This document shows positions 36,060 through 44,932 of a stretch of 64,000 nucleotides of DNA, one piece after another. A program made the position numbers and the translations under genes. Below the pieces are notes generated by a model. That model did no database searches. It saw only the letters and a program-made list of their open reading frames with translations, and was not told the DNA's origin. The stretch is from Sphingorhabdus sp. EL138 (GTDB lineage Bacteria > Pseudomonadota > Alphaproteobacteria > Sphingomonadales > Sphingomonadaceae). Positions within the stretch are counted from its first letter, which is position 1; the number at the start of each line of letters is the position of its first letter. The stretch covers positions 1-64,000 of the forward strand of contig NZ_OGVD01000003.1 of assembly GCF_900258045.1 (NCBI RefSeq). Reading direction: 5' to 3'.

Positions 36060-37184
36060 CTAAATTATGTTAGGCACCTCAGGCAGCTGCTTGCGCCCCG
36101 ACATATAAAGAGGCCAAATGATGAGTACTGATATAGCGACTAACCCAGCCAGCGCGGCGGTTCCGAAGCCGCCCATAATCGTTCCAGCCAGCCATGGAGA
36201 AATCGCCAATCCTATCATTTGCGAGCCCGCAGCTGCCGCCATCATCCCGCCGGTTCTATCAAGCAAACCGCAAAGTCCAAGCAAGAAGGGCGTCAGAAAG
36301 CCGTACATGAATAGGGCAAGAATCTGTGCGCTAGAATATACAGCGATGTTGGGAGCGGTAAGCACTCCGGCATAACAGGCCGCCAGGCAGAATATCACGA
36401 AGATCGCAGGTATTTTGGATTTAGTTTCGGAAAAGAATCCGGCCGCTCCCGCGCCCAGTACACCCGCTGCGAGCGCCCCAGCCAAGACAAGTTCACCATC
36501 ACCGCTGTTCAATCCAAGCGACTTGCCAATTTCTCCAGAGAATGGCCAAACCGCTGCGTCCGCAATCCCTAAGAAAAACATCGCGACAACTGGAGCTGCC
36601 AAATAGAGGGACAGCTCCGGGATGGGTTCCGATGCGTCAGCTAATGATGGAGAGACAGGACAGAAAATAACAACAACAACCATCGCTGTGCTCAGGACGG
36701 CTAGGGCGCCGTAGGCCGATGCATTTCCATATTGCTCAACCAACGCAGGCAATATGGCAATCAACATGATGATCGCGGTAAGCTGTCCGAACGCAAACAA
36801 AAAAGCAAATAACCGGCCGGGATTGGGAGCACCAGACACAAAGGCATCACCTCCTGCAATTGCAGATCCGGAGCCTAGTCCTGCAATGAACAAACCCAGC
36901 AGGAAAACGGGAAAAATACCGGCCAATGAAGCGACAACATATCCTGCTATCGCAAGGGCGCCTCCGGCTAATGCCGCTCTCCTTCCTCCGATCGATACCA
37001 ACCTTGGTGCGACAACAAAAAGCGCAATAGCCAGTCCAGTGAGCTGGAGGGTGGCTGCGAGACCTATTTCCGTTTCGCCAAGAGCAAATCGATCAGCGGC
37101 GGCACTTAATGTTGCAGGCAAGAGCATATAGCCGAGATAACCGATACCGAACACCGATGCGTATGCTGCCAATGCTCTCTTCAT
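36060..37184 (-). CDS. MFS transporter
   Basis: 374 residues with about 12 hydrophobic helices; loop 2-3 reads RLVSIGGRRAALAGG, an MFS motif A. Leads a minus-strand operon with the alcohol dehydrogenase and SDR, and is divergent from the SRPBCC operon across a 93-base region carrying a candidate operator at 37208. Probably takes the cargo substrate or product across the inner membrane. Confidence 0.85.
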   Translation of the reverse strand: MKRALAAYASVFGIGYLGYMLLPATLSAAADRFALGETEIGLAATLQLTGLAIALFVVAPRLVSIGGRRAALAGGALAIAGYVVASLAGIFPVFLLGLFIAGLGSGSAIAGGDAFVSGAPNPGRLFAFLFAFGQLTAIIMLIAILPALVEQYGNASAYGALAVLSTAMVVVVIFCPVSPSLADASEPIPELSLYLAAPVVAMFFLGIADAAVWPFSGEIGKSLGLNSGDGELVLAGALAAGVLGAGAAGFFSETKSKIPAIFVIFCLAACYAGVLTAPNIAVYSSAQILALFMYGFLTPFLLGLCGLLDRTGGMMAAAAGSQMIGLAISPWLAGTIMGGFGTAALAGLVAISVLIIWPLYMSGRKQLPEVPNII

Positions 37185-37207
37185 GCAGTCACATTTTTCC
37201 TCAAATT

Positions 37208-37219
37208 CGAGTTAGCTTG
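37208..37219. promoter_or_regulatory. Candidate operator CGAGTTAGCTTG
   Basis: One of three near-palindromes fitting CRAGWTANCTYG in the cargo's divergent promoter regions (others at 32243 and 44830). Here it lies 24 bases upstream of the MFS start and ~58 before the SRPBCC start. Confidence 0.45.
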
Positions 37220-37277
37220 ATTTTAGACCGATGTTGATGCAAAGTAAAGCAATAGGGAATCAGATGGAATTGAAGCC

Positions 37278-37799
37278 ATGAATGACATTGCAAAACCAAA
37301 GCCAATTACCGCGTATACCAGCGCTCCTGTACGAATTGAGACGGAAATCGAGTTCTCCGGCCATAGCGGAGAGGAGATTTTTGATATCATGGGCGACCCC
37401 AAACGAATCACCGATTGGTATCTGCTCGCCAAATCAGTGCACATGCACCCTCCCGGACCCGGCGGTGAAGATAATTTCAACGTTGAGTTTATATATTTTG
37501 GCGATGTGTTCGAAGAAATTCTGGATTGGGATCCGCCCAGGCGTTATGTTTACAAGGCTACCGGAGATCAGTTTCCGATCAAAGACTATGTCGCGGTCAT
37601 AGAAGTGACCATGACTGGTGATGACAGCGGTACAATGCGCTGGGCAATGCATTTTGATGATGTGGAAGGGATGGATCAACAAAAGGCGCTACCCGTCATG
37701 TTGCCGCCCATTACCGAAGAATCGGTAAAACGCCTTGCTCCAATGCTGGGCGGTCAGGTTACCCTATTCCAATCCAATTTTGACGGCATTGCGGTATGA
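37278..37799 (+). CDS. SRPBCC-fold (START-like) protein
   Basis: 173 residues. The helix-grip signature is suggested by RIETEIEFSGHSGEEIFDIMGDPKRITDWYLLAKSV at the N-terminus and FNVEFIYFGDVFEEILDWDPPRRYVYKATGDQFP, typical of polyketide cyclase/dehydrase-like ligand-binding proteins. It may bind or isomerise a pathway intermediate. Its stop overlaps the next SDR start as ATGA, so the two are coupled. Confidence 0.78.
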   Translation: MNDIAKPKPITAYTSAPVRIETEIEFSGHSGEEIFDIMGDPKRITDWYLLAKSVHMHPPGPGGEDNFNVEFIYFGDVFEEILDWDPPRRYVYKATGDQFPIKDYVAVIEVTMTGDDSGTMRWAMHFDDVEGMDQQKALPVMLPPITEESVKRLAPMLGGQVTLFQSNFDGIAV

Positions 37800-38551
37800 C
37801 CAGTCAATTTTCTCTTAAGGACAAAACCGCCGTTATCACAGGTGGTTCACAGGGTATCGGGGCAGCCATTGCGGAAAGACTTTCCGCTGCTGGTGCCAAT
37901 ATCGTGGTTGGAGATCTTAACGAGCCAGATAGTTTGGCTTTCACTTTCGTTAAAACTAATGTTGCCAGCGAAGATGACGTTGAAAATTTGCTGGCGACGG
38001 CGGTCAAAACTCATGGTACACTCGACATTCTGGTCAATAATGCCGGAATTCATACCGACTACAATCGCATTGAAGAATTGGAAGCGTCGGCGCTAGAAAA
38101 ATGTTTGAATGTCAACACCAAGGGTGTGGCGCACGGGCTTAAACATGCTGCAAAGCTAATGGCCGATGGCGGGGCTATCGTGAATATGTCATCGGCATCT
38201 GCCGTTCTCGGCGTGTCCGGCCTGTCGCCCTATGCAGCATCAAAGGCGGCGGTATTGGCGCTCACGCAAACTAGTGCGGTCGAACTTGCTCCGCGAAACA
38301 TAAGGGTCAATGCAATCTGTCCTGGCTCAGTTCGAACGCCAATGGCTCTAGCGGACGGCGGTGAAGATCTATTGGCTGTGGAAGCACTAGCTACACCGCT
38401 AGGAAGAATTTGTGAGCCAGAAGAGGTTGCGGCGATGACGCATTTTCTCGTCGCGCCGGATTGTGGCTATGTGACGGGGCAATCAATCAATTTATGCGGC
38501 GGGCTAACCGCCGGTTTAAGCGATGCCCTCTGGGAAAAACTTGGAGAATAG
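37796..38551 (+). CDS. SDR-family oxidoreductase
   Basis: 251 residues: TGGSQGIGAAIAE (cofactor), NNAG at ~84, catalytic SSASAVLGVSGLSPYAASKAA with Ser, Tyr and Lys, and PGSVRTPM. Starts within the SRPBCC stop (ATGA) and is followed four bases later by the aminotransferase, so all three are one operon that continues to 42384. Substrate unknown. Confidence 0.9.
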   Translation: MTSQFSLKDKTAVITGGSQGIGAAIAERLSAAGANIVVGDLNEPDSLAFTFVKTNVASEDDVENLLATAVKTHGTLDILVNNAGIHTDYNRIEELEASALEKCLNVNTKGVAHGLKHAAKLMADGGAIVNMSSASAVLGVSGLSPYAASKAAVLALTQTSAVELAPRNIRVNAICPGSVRTPMALADGGEDLLAVEALATPLGRICEPEEVAAMTHFLVAPDCGYVTGQSINLCGGLTAGLSDALWEKLGE

Positions 38552-38555
38552 GATC

Positions 38556-39953
38556 ATGATGAACGAATTGGATGCGCAGGATATCTGGCGCAAGGACCGG
38601 GATCACTTCATTCATCCCTATACCGATTTCAGCACCTTCAAAGAGGAAGGCAGCCACATAATTTCGCGTGCTAAGGGAGCATATATTACCGATTCCGACG
38701 GCAAACAGATTATTGATGGGATCGGCGGTCTTTGGTGCGTGAACATCGGCCATGGCCGCGAAGAAATGGCCAACGCCATCGCCAATCAAGTATTGGAGAT
38801 GGAATATTACAATCCGTTCGGCCACACAACCAACGCGCCCGCTGCGGTTCTTGCTGCCAAGCTAGCGGACTTGGCACCCGGTAGTCTCAATCATGTCTTT
38901 TACGCCAGTTCAGGATCCGCCGCCAATGATCTGTCCGTGCGCCTGATCCACTACTATTTCAATCGGCTCGGGCAGACGCGCAAAAAGAAGATTATTTCAC
39001 GCATTGATGGTTATCACGGCGCAACCTATCTGGCTGCTAGCCTGACCGGCATTCATGGTACAAAAAATCACTTTGATCATATCCCGGATTTCATCGAGCA
39101 TGTTTCAGCGGCTAATATGTACCGGCGGCCCGATGGGATGGATGAGGGGCAGTTTTGTGACTATTTGGTCCGCGAATTTGAAGACCGGATTTTGCAACTA
39201 GGGCCGGATAGTGTTGCTGCCTTTATCGCTGAACCTGTGATGGGTGCTGGAGGCGTTTTGGTCGCACCCGAAGGCTATCACAAGCGCATGCATGCTGTAT
39301 GTAAGAAGTATGACATGTTCTATATTTCCGATGAGGTTGTGACGGCATTTGGACGGCTTGGGGTACCCTTTGCCTCGAAATCTGTTTTTGACGTTGAGCC
39401 GGATGTTATCAACACAGCGAAAGGAATTACATCAGGCTATATTCCTCACAGTGCGACGCTGCTTTCCGATGAAATCTATGACGTGATCAGCGCGCCCGAT
39501 CCAGATGGTGGTAGTCTCACCATGGGTTATACTTATTCCGGTCATCCGGTGGCCTGTGCAGCCGCACTCAAGAATTTAGAGATATTGGAACGCGAAGATA
39601 TTTACGGCCATGTCAAAAATATCGGCCCCAAATTTGCTGAAATGATGCAGGAACTAATGTCCATATCAATAGTCGGCGACGTGCGCGGTTATCATTTGAT
39701 GCAGGGCGTGGAACTGGTCTCCGATAAGGAAACCAAAGCGGGTTTTGATGCAGATATAGGTTCCGCAACGCGCGTATATAAAAAATGCCTGGAAAAAGGC
39801 GTGATGGTCCGGCCTATTGGCGACTTACTGGTATTTTCGCCGCCACTTATTGTAACCGAGGAAAACTGTCGTGAGATGGTGGACGCCTTGAAAGCCAGTA
39901 TTGAGGAAACGAAAGTGGAATTGGTTTCAGAAGGCCTATTGGCTGCCGCGTGA
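38556..39953 (+). CDS. Class-III omega-aminotransferase (pyruvate type)
   Basis: 465 residues from the ATG at 38556. PLP fold type I: HPYTDFSTFKEEGSHII, YASSGSAANDLSVRLIHYYF, RIDGYHGATYLAASLTGI, FIAEPVMGAGGVLVAPEGY, YISDEVVTAFGRLG and TAKGITSGYIP with the PLP Lys near 283. The lead-in and HG-rich middle match pyruvate-dependent omega-transaminases (putrescine-, beta-alanine- or taurine-pyruvate types) better than ornithine ones. Uses pyruvate as acceptor, giving alanine. It follows the SDR by four bases and precedes the PLP lyase by 13. Confidence 0.88.
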   Translation: MMNELDAQDIWRKDRDHFIHPYTDFSTFKEEGSHIISRAKGAYITDSDGKQIIDGIGGLWCVNIGHGREEMANAIANQVLEMEYYNPFGHTTNAPAAVLAAKLADLAPGSLNHVFYASSGSAANDLSVRLIHYYFNRLGQTRKKKIISRIDGYHGATYLAASLTGIHGTKNHFDHIPDFIEHVSAANMYRRPDGMDEGQFCDYLVREFEDRILQLGPDSVAAFIAEPVMGAGGVLVAPEGYHKRMHAVCKKYDMFYISDEVVTAFGRLGVPFASKSVFDVEPDVINTAKGITSGYIPHSATLLSDEIYDVISAPDPDGGSLTMGYTYSGHPVACAAALKNLEILEREDIYGHVKNIGPKFAEMMQELMSISIVGDVRGYHLMQGVELVSDKETKAGFDADIGSATRVYKKCLEKGVMVRPIGDLLVFSPPLIVTEENCREMVDALKASIEETKVELVSEGLLAAA

Positions 39954-39966
39954 CAAGGAATTGAAC

Positions 39967-41286
39967 ATGTCCAACAATGATCGATATACATTTCCTGAAA
40001 TCGGCCTTTCCTTATCCGAAGTCGAAGCTGAGCTAGACCTATTAAATGACCAAATGACCGACGGCGAGCAGGGTAAGCTCGCCAGTACAGCCTTTTGGGG
40101 CGATGCGGATATGAAGGATACCGTTTCCGCGGCCTATGACCGGTTTCACGGTTGGAATGCGCTTTTTACTTTTCAGGAAGCAGCAGCAGCGCGCATGGAA
40201 AATGAGGTGATGGACATTTGCGTTGGACTCGCTGGCGGTGGGAGTGATGCCTGCGGCAATTTAACATCGGGCGGAACGGAAAGTATTTTTTGTGCATTAC
40301 AGGCAATGCGGGCATGGGCGCGTGAGCATAGACCGCACATCAAGAATCCCGAGATTGTTGCGCCTTACTCTATTCACGCAACGTTACATAAATCGGCACA
40401 GTTACTCGATTTGAAAGTGGTCACGGTCGCGCAGCGCGATAATCTGTCCGCTGATCTGGAAGGTATGATAGCAGCAATTGGCGAAAACACGATCGGGATA
40501 GCTTGCTCTGCGCCCAATTGGCCTTATGCCCAAATTGATCCGGTGGAAGAGCTGGGTGCGGTGGCCGTTGAACATGATCTGTGGCTGCACGTCGATGCCT
40601 GTGTCGGCGCTTACATCTTGCCGTTTTTTCGGGAACTGGGCGAAGAAATTCCCCCCTATGACCTGTCTGTGCCCGGCGTGCGATCCATGTCTGGAGATCT
40701 GCACAAATATGGTTATGCACCAAAGCCGCTATCATCGGTCCTATGGAGTTCGAAGGAAGAACAGAAATATCATTTCCTCCCCATTACCGATTGGCCTTGC
40801 GGTCTCTATATTTCACAGAGTTTTGTCGGTTCCCGTCCCTTGGCCCCGATTGCTGCATGCTGGGCTTTGTTCCAAAGATTTGGGCGCGAAGGTTACCTGG
40901 AGAACGCTCGCAAAGTCCTCGAAACGCGCAACCGGATCATCGACGCGGTGGCGGGAATTGATGGATTGAAAACCTGGCCTACACACGGGCCATTGTTACA
41001 AATCGCAGGCGATGGCCTCGATGTGCAGTTGATAGTTGGCGGCATGGAGAAATTCGGATGGCGACTATTGGGCGTAAATGATCCACCAGCAATCCATCTA
41101 ACCGTCGATATCATGCGACCAGAGTCACTGGACAAATTCGTTAGTGATTTGTCGACGGTTGCAAAACAGGTTCTTTCGGGTGAACAGGATGAGGAAGGAC
41201 TACTATCTTACGGCGGTGTGGGAGCCTCTGAAACAGCACCAAAATGGCTGCTCAATGCCGTGGAAGCATTTGATGGTGCACATTGA
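39967..41286 (+). CDS. PLP-dependent decarboxylase/lyase (sphingosine-phosphate lyase-like group)
   Basis: 439 residues; start at the ATG after AAGGAATTG. Fold type I motifs: LTSGGTESIFCALQAMR, YSIHATLHKSAQLLDLKV, WLHVDACVGAYILPFFREL and the PLP-binding Lys in GDLHKYGYAPKPLSSVLW. The SxHKSxxK-like and HKYGxxxK patterns place it with glutamate decarboxylase/S1P-lyase relatives, which remove a carboxylate or split a C-C bond alpha to the amino group. No phosphate-specific motif is clear, so the substrate is open. Part of the 37278-42384 operon. Confidence 0.85.
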   Translation: MSNNDRYTFPEIGLSLSEVEAELDLLNDQMTDGEQGKLASTAFWGDADMKDTVSAAYDRFHGWNALFTFQEAAAARMENEVMDICVGLAGGGSDACGNLTSGGTESIFCALQAMRAWAREHRPHIKNPEIVAPYSIHATLHKSAQLLDLKVVTVAQRDNLSADLEGMIAAIGENTIGIACSAPNWPYAQIDPVEELGAVAVEHDLWLHVDACVGAYILPFFRELGEEIPPYDLSVPGVRSMSGDLHKYGYAPKPLSSVLWSSKEEQKYHFLPITDWPCGLYISQSFVGSRPLAPIAACWALFQRFGREGYLENARKVLETRNRIIDAVAGIDGLKTWPTHGPLLQIAGDGLDVQLIVGGMEKFGWRLLGVNDPPAIHLTVDIMRPESLDKFVSDLSTVAKQVLSGEQDEEGLLSYGGVGASETAPKWLLNAVEAFDGAH

Positions 41287-41310
41287 CCGGTTTTAACAAG
41301 GAAATTTGCT

Positions 41311-42384
41311 ATGCCCAAAATGTCTGAAGAAAAGCTCGAACGGCTCCGGGGTCTTGATCGGCCGGCATTTGATTTTGCTGACTCAAAAATCACAGATTTT
41401 TTCATGCGTGCAATGGAGCAGGGGTATAATCTCGATACCACGGGCTTTCTGGCTCATCCTGGATTCTTCCAGGCACCTCATAAAAAGGAACTGGACGGTG
41501 TAGATATTGCCATTGTTGGTTCGCCACTGGATTTGGGGGCTATTGGGCTCGCCGGTGCGCGTCATGGTCCTCAGGCTGCACGGGAGGCGAGCAAGAATTA
41601 TGGTCCCATTGACGAAATATCCGGCAATATACCCTTTGAGCAGTGTTCGATCGTCGATTTTGGCGATGTAGAATGGTCAGGAACCCGGCTGGATCAACGA
41701 GTGAAGCAGGATATTGCCGATACATTCCGCGAGCTTTCGCAGGCCGGTCTTTATACGCTGAACTGCGGCGGTGAGCATACAACCGCATTTGGTGCGCTGA
41801 AAGGATTATCGGAAGGCCAAGGCCATGAGGCCTTTGGTTTGCTCCATATCGACGCCCATTGCGATACGATGGCAGTGTGGGGAGGAGATGAAATTAATGA
41901 TGGCTCGGTTTTCCGTCAGGCCGTCCTCAATGGCTTTGTTGATCCGGAGCGCACGGTGCAAATCGGAATTCGCGGACGATCCAATTTCCTATGGGAATTC
42001 TCCGAAGATTCCGGGATGACAATTATCACCGCCGATGAAGTTTTCGAAAAAGGCATGACCTATGTGATCGACAAGGCTAAAGAGATTATCGGCAAAGAAA
42101 AAGCCTATCTCTCTCTCGACATAGACGGGATTGATAGCGCCTATGTAATGGGCACAACTGGACCAGAACCCTTTGGCTTGTCGCCGCGTCAGGTGCGCGA
42201 GTTAATCCAGAATGTCCGCGATCTGAATTTCGTCGGTGCCGATCTGGTAGAGCTCAATCCAAACCGCGATCCCGATGGATATTCATCACATCTCGCAGCA
42301 GCTCTCCTTTGGGAATTGCTGACGCTACTTGTTTGCTGCCGTGTAAAACAAACCGGTGGCGGTAACCCTACAAACTGGACATAA
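41311..42384 (+). CDS. Ureohydrolase (arginase/agmatinase/guanidinobutyrase family)
   Basis: 357 residues. All manganese-ligand motifs are present: GGEHTTAF (usually GGDHS), LLHIDAHCDTM near 185 and SLDIDGIDSAY near 270. The family hydrolyses guanidino groups of arginine, agmatine, 4-guanidinobutyrate or 3-guanidinopropionate to urea plus an amine. The amine product would suit the aminotransferases nearby; GABA from guanidinobutyrate would suit GabT. The substrate cannot be decided from motifs. Last gene of the operon; a bidirectional terminator overlaps its stop. Confidence 0.9.
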   Translation: MPKMSEEKLERLRGLDRPAFDFADSKITDFFMRAMEQGYNLDTTGFLAHPGFFQAPHKKELDGVDIAIVGSPLDLGAIGLAGARHGPQAAREASKNYGPIDEISGNIPFEQCSIVDFGDVEWSGTRLDQRVKQDIADTFRELSQAGLYTLNCGGEHTTAFGALKGLSEGQGHEAFGLLHIDAHCDTMAVWGGDEINDGSVFRQAVLNGFVDPERTVQIGIRGRSNFLWEFSEDSGMTIITADEVFEKGMTYVIDKAKEIIGKEKAYLSLDIDGIDSAYVMGTTGPEPFGLSPRQVRELIQNVRDLNFVGADLVELNPNRDPDGYSSHLAAALLWELLTLLVCCRVKQTGGGNPTNWT

Positions 42385-42412
42385 AAAGGGCGGCTCAACC
42401 GACCGCCCTTTT
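42384..42412. terminator. Bidirectional terminator between two convergent operons
   Basis: AAAAGGGCGG / CCGCCCTTTT, perfect 10-bp stem with a 9-base loop; A-run on one side, T-run on the other, so it can serve both the ureohydrolase (+) and the TonB receptor (-). Confidence 0.88.
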
Positions 42413-42440
42413 CCCCCACTAGTCTTTGGTTGATCGTTTC

Positions 42441-44768
42441 TTAAAAACGCTTTGTGACAGAACCACCAAATGTGAAAGGCGCGTTATATTGTTGGATCAC
42501 ATTCCCGATTGTAGGTAACAAGAACGTTTGCTGAGAATAGTCTTCTCCGGTTAAGTTTTCTCCAAAGATTGAAAACTCCCAACCACTATCAGCGGTTGCA
42601 AGACCAATTCGAGCATTGAGAATAGTATAGGATCCGGTTGAGGTTACAGGCGTATTCGCCGCATCACGCTCAACACTGCTAGAATGTTTCAATCCTACCT
42701 GCATGTTGAAATCGAGATTGTCAGAGACGGGAACATCATAAGACGCGAGTGCTGTAAACGTAAAGCTTGGTGCATTCGGTAGTTTATTTCCATTAAACGG
42801 AGCGCCCAGTTCCGTGTCCAAAAGGCCAAGCCCCAAATTTAGAGTGAATGGATCGATCGGATTCCAGAATACTTCCACATCTGCGCCATACACCTTTGCA
42901 CTGTCGGCATTACCCAAAACCGGGCCGAGTGTTCCGGCCACAAAAGTTTGGATATCTTTATAGTCGTAGTAGAAGGCCGACGCATTGAAACGAAGCGTTC
43001 CTGTTGGTTCGGTTTTAAGACCAAGCTCGTAGGCGTATACAACCTCTGGTCTGAAGGGTACCAATTCTTCATTGGCAAATGTAATATCACCAATGACACC
43101 GCCAGATTTAAAGCCGCGACTGAACGAGGCATAGAGCAAGACATCATCATTCGGTGTGACTTCGACGACAGCGCGACCGGATAAATCTGTCTCACTAAAT
43201 GTTACATCGGTGGCCGTAATCGCCAACGGCCCTGGGAAGAAGGCTCCTGTTACAGGGTCCTGTAAAAGAAGGCTGGTTCCAAACGGATTCGTATCGGTGG
43301 TGCCGCCAACATATGATTTCTTCTCATATGTTAACCGAAGTCCACCGCGCAGGGTAATTAAATCACTGACGATGTAGCTGGCGTCAACGAAGCCTGCGAA
43401 CGCATCATTCGTTTGCTCATACGCGATTAGCAATCTTGTCAGGAACAAATCATCGGAGAAATTGTTGAAGCTATGATCGACTTTATCATAGGAATAGAAG
43501 CCTCCAAGCACGACATCGAAATCATCTTTCGTCACGTTGAGTCTAAGCTCTTGGCTGAACTGTTTAACATCGGTAACTTGCAAATATTCAAACAAGGTTG
43601 CGGGCGAAGCATCAATATCTTCCCCAAAACTTCTGTCGAGCGTGCGATATCCCGTAACCGATGTAAGCGTCGCATCGCCGAATTCGGCAGACATTGTTAG
43701 CGTTGCATCAAAAGTTTCTATTTCCGAAAGATTTCCGCCCGCAAAATTCGAAGTTCCGGCGCGTGGGTCTGAATTTATATCTTGAAATCCATTAAGGTCC
43801 GCACAAGCCGTCGGACTAACATTACCCGCCACAACAGGAGCACAAAATGCTCCTACACCGCCTAAGCCGACCGAAGGATCGGTGGCGAGAATCGGTGCGA
43901 GCGGAGGAAACATTAGAAAAGCAGCTACTCCGGCTGCATCAACCGAAGACTGAGGCGTCTGCGCGCCAAATAGTTTATAGGGAGTAGCCGGACCTTCATC
44001 GTCCGAATATTGAACTTTCAAATTAGCTTTGAAAGCATCACTCTCATAACCAAGCTGGCCGCGGATACCAAATGCTGTCCGATCTCCATAGTCGTCACCA
44101 GTCAACTGATTGTCAAAAAATGATTGTCCTTGATGGTTGACGCGTCCGCTCAAACGAAACGCAACCACATCAGAAAGGGGACCTGTGATAGCAGCTTCGC
44201 CTTGGATTACGCCGAAATTACCTCCGGTAAGAGTGGCATATCCGCCAAAGTCAAACTCTGGTTTGCGGCTAATGATATTCACAGCACCACCAGTTGAATT
44301 GCGGCCGTAAAGCGTTCCCTGTGGACCTTTTAGAACCTCAAGTCGTTCGGTATCAAAGGTAGAAAATTCGAGAGAGGCTGTTGTGGAAAGGAATACGTCG
44401 TCAACGTAGACTGCTACAGAACCTGTATTGTTAGAAGAAAAATCGTTCAGTCCTACACCGCGAATTGTAATAACGGAGTTATTCCCGGCCACGGCCTTTT
44501 TGATATCTACGTTGGGAACAATGTTTGCAACATCATTCACATCATCGAACCGCAATTTTTCCAGTTGCTCGCCGCCAAATGCGCTAATTGTTGCCGAGAC
44601 GTCCTGAACCGACTGTTCGCGCCGCTGCGCAGTAACGACGATTACATTACCGCCGCCATCATCAGACGATGCCTCTTGACCGGCCTCATTTTGTGCAAAT
44701 GCTGGTGCACCAGCAAGTGAAATTGTCAGTGCAGTCGTGCCTACGAGCAGCTGCCGAAGATAGCGCAT
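42441..44768 (-). CDS. TonB-dependent receptor
   Basis: 775 residues from the ATG with a GGGAGAC ribosome site; an upstream start would add 38 residues ahead of the signal peptide (MRYLRQLLVGTTALTISLAGAPAFAQ). The plug domain has NVIVVTAQRREQSVQDVSATI (TonB-box region) and LKGPQGTLYGRNSTGGAVNI; the barrel ends in FTFGGSVTKRF. This style is the sphingomonad 'catabolic' TonB receptor. It should carry the cargo substrate across the outer membrane. Divergent from the M20 hydrolase, with an operator between. Confidence 0.92.
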   Translation of the reverse strand: MRYLRQLLVGTTALTISLAGAPAFAQNEAGQEASSDDGGGNVIVVTAQRREQSVQDVSATISAFGGEQLEKLRFDDVNDVANIVPNVDIKKAVAGNNSVITIRGVGLNDFSSNNTGSVAVYVDDVFLSTTASLEFSTFDTERLEVLKGPQGTLYGRNSTGGAVNIISRKPEFDFGGYATLTGGNFGVIQGEAAITGPLSDVVAFRLSGRVNHQGQSFFDNQLTGDDYGDRTAFGIRGQLGYESDAFKANLKVQYSDDEGPATPYKLFGAQTPQSSVDAAGVAAFLMFPPLAPILATDPSVGLGGVGAFCAPVVAGNVSPTACADLNGFQDINSDPRAGTSNFAGGNLSEIETFDATLTMSAEFGDATLTSVTGYRTLDRSFGEDIDASPATLFEYLQVTDVKQFSQELRLNVTKDDFDVVLGGFYSYDKVDHSFNNFSDDLFLTRLLIAYEQTNDAFAGFVDASYIVSDLITLRGGLRLTYEKKSYVGGTTDTNPFGTSLLLQDPVTGAFFPGPLAITATDVTFSETDLSGRAVVEVTPNDDVLLYASFSRGFKSGGVIGDITFANEELVPFRPEVVYAYELGLKTEPTGTLRFNASAFYYDYKDIQTFVAGTLGPVLGNADSAKVYGADVEVFWNPIDPFTLNLGLGLLDTELGAPFNGNKLPNAPSFTFTALASYDVPVSDNLDFNMQVGLKHSSSVERDAANTPVTSTGSYTILNARIGLATADSGWEFSIFGENLTGEDYSQQTFLLPTIGNVIQQYNAPFTFGGSVTKRF

Positions 44769-44829
44769 GATAGTCTCCCTGGATAATCCTCTTGATTTTT
44801 GTTCATAATAGGGAATATATATCAAAACA

Positions 44830-44841
44830 CAAGTTATCTCG
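44830..44841. promoter_or_regulatory. Candidate operator CAAGTTATCTCG
   Basis: Within AAAACACAAGTTATCTCGGG, closely like AAAACACAAGATAACTTGGG at 32236-32256: both have AAAACACAAG, seven bases, then GGG. Lies between the divergent TonB receptor and M20 genes. Confidence 0.6.
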
Positions 44842-44932
44842 GGAATGGATTTCGAAGTTATTGAAAAATAGCTCTTTTTCAATCACCATAATGTCTAATG
44901 ACTCGAGATTTATCCGGTTAGATGGGGTAAAT

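Noticed and set aside
44792-44932. A 47-residue N-terminal extension of the M20 hydrolase
   Set aside because: No ribosome site, overlaps the candidate operator, and exceeds normal family length.
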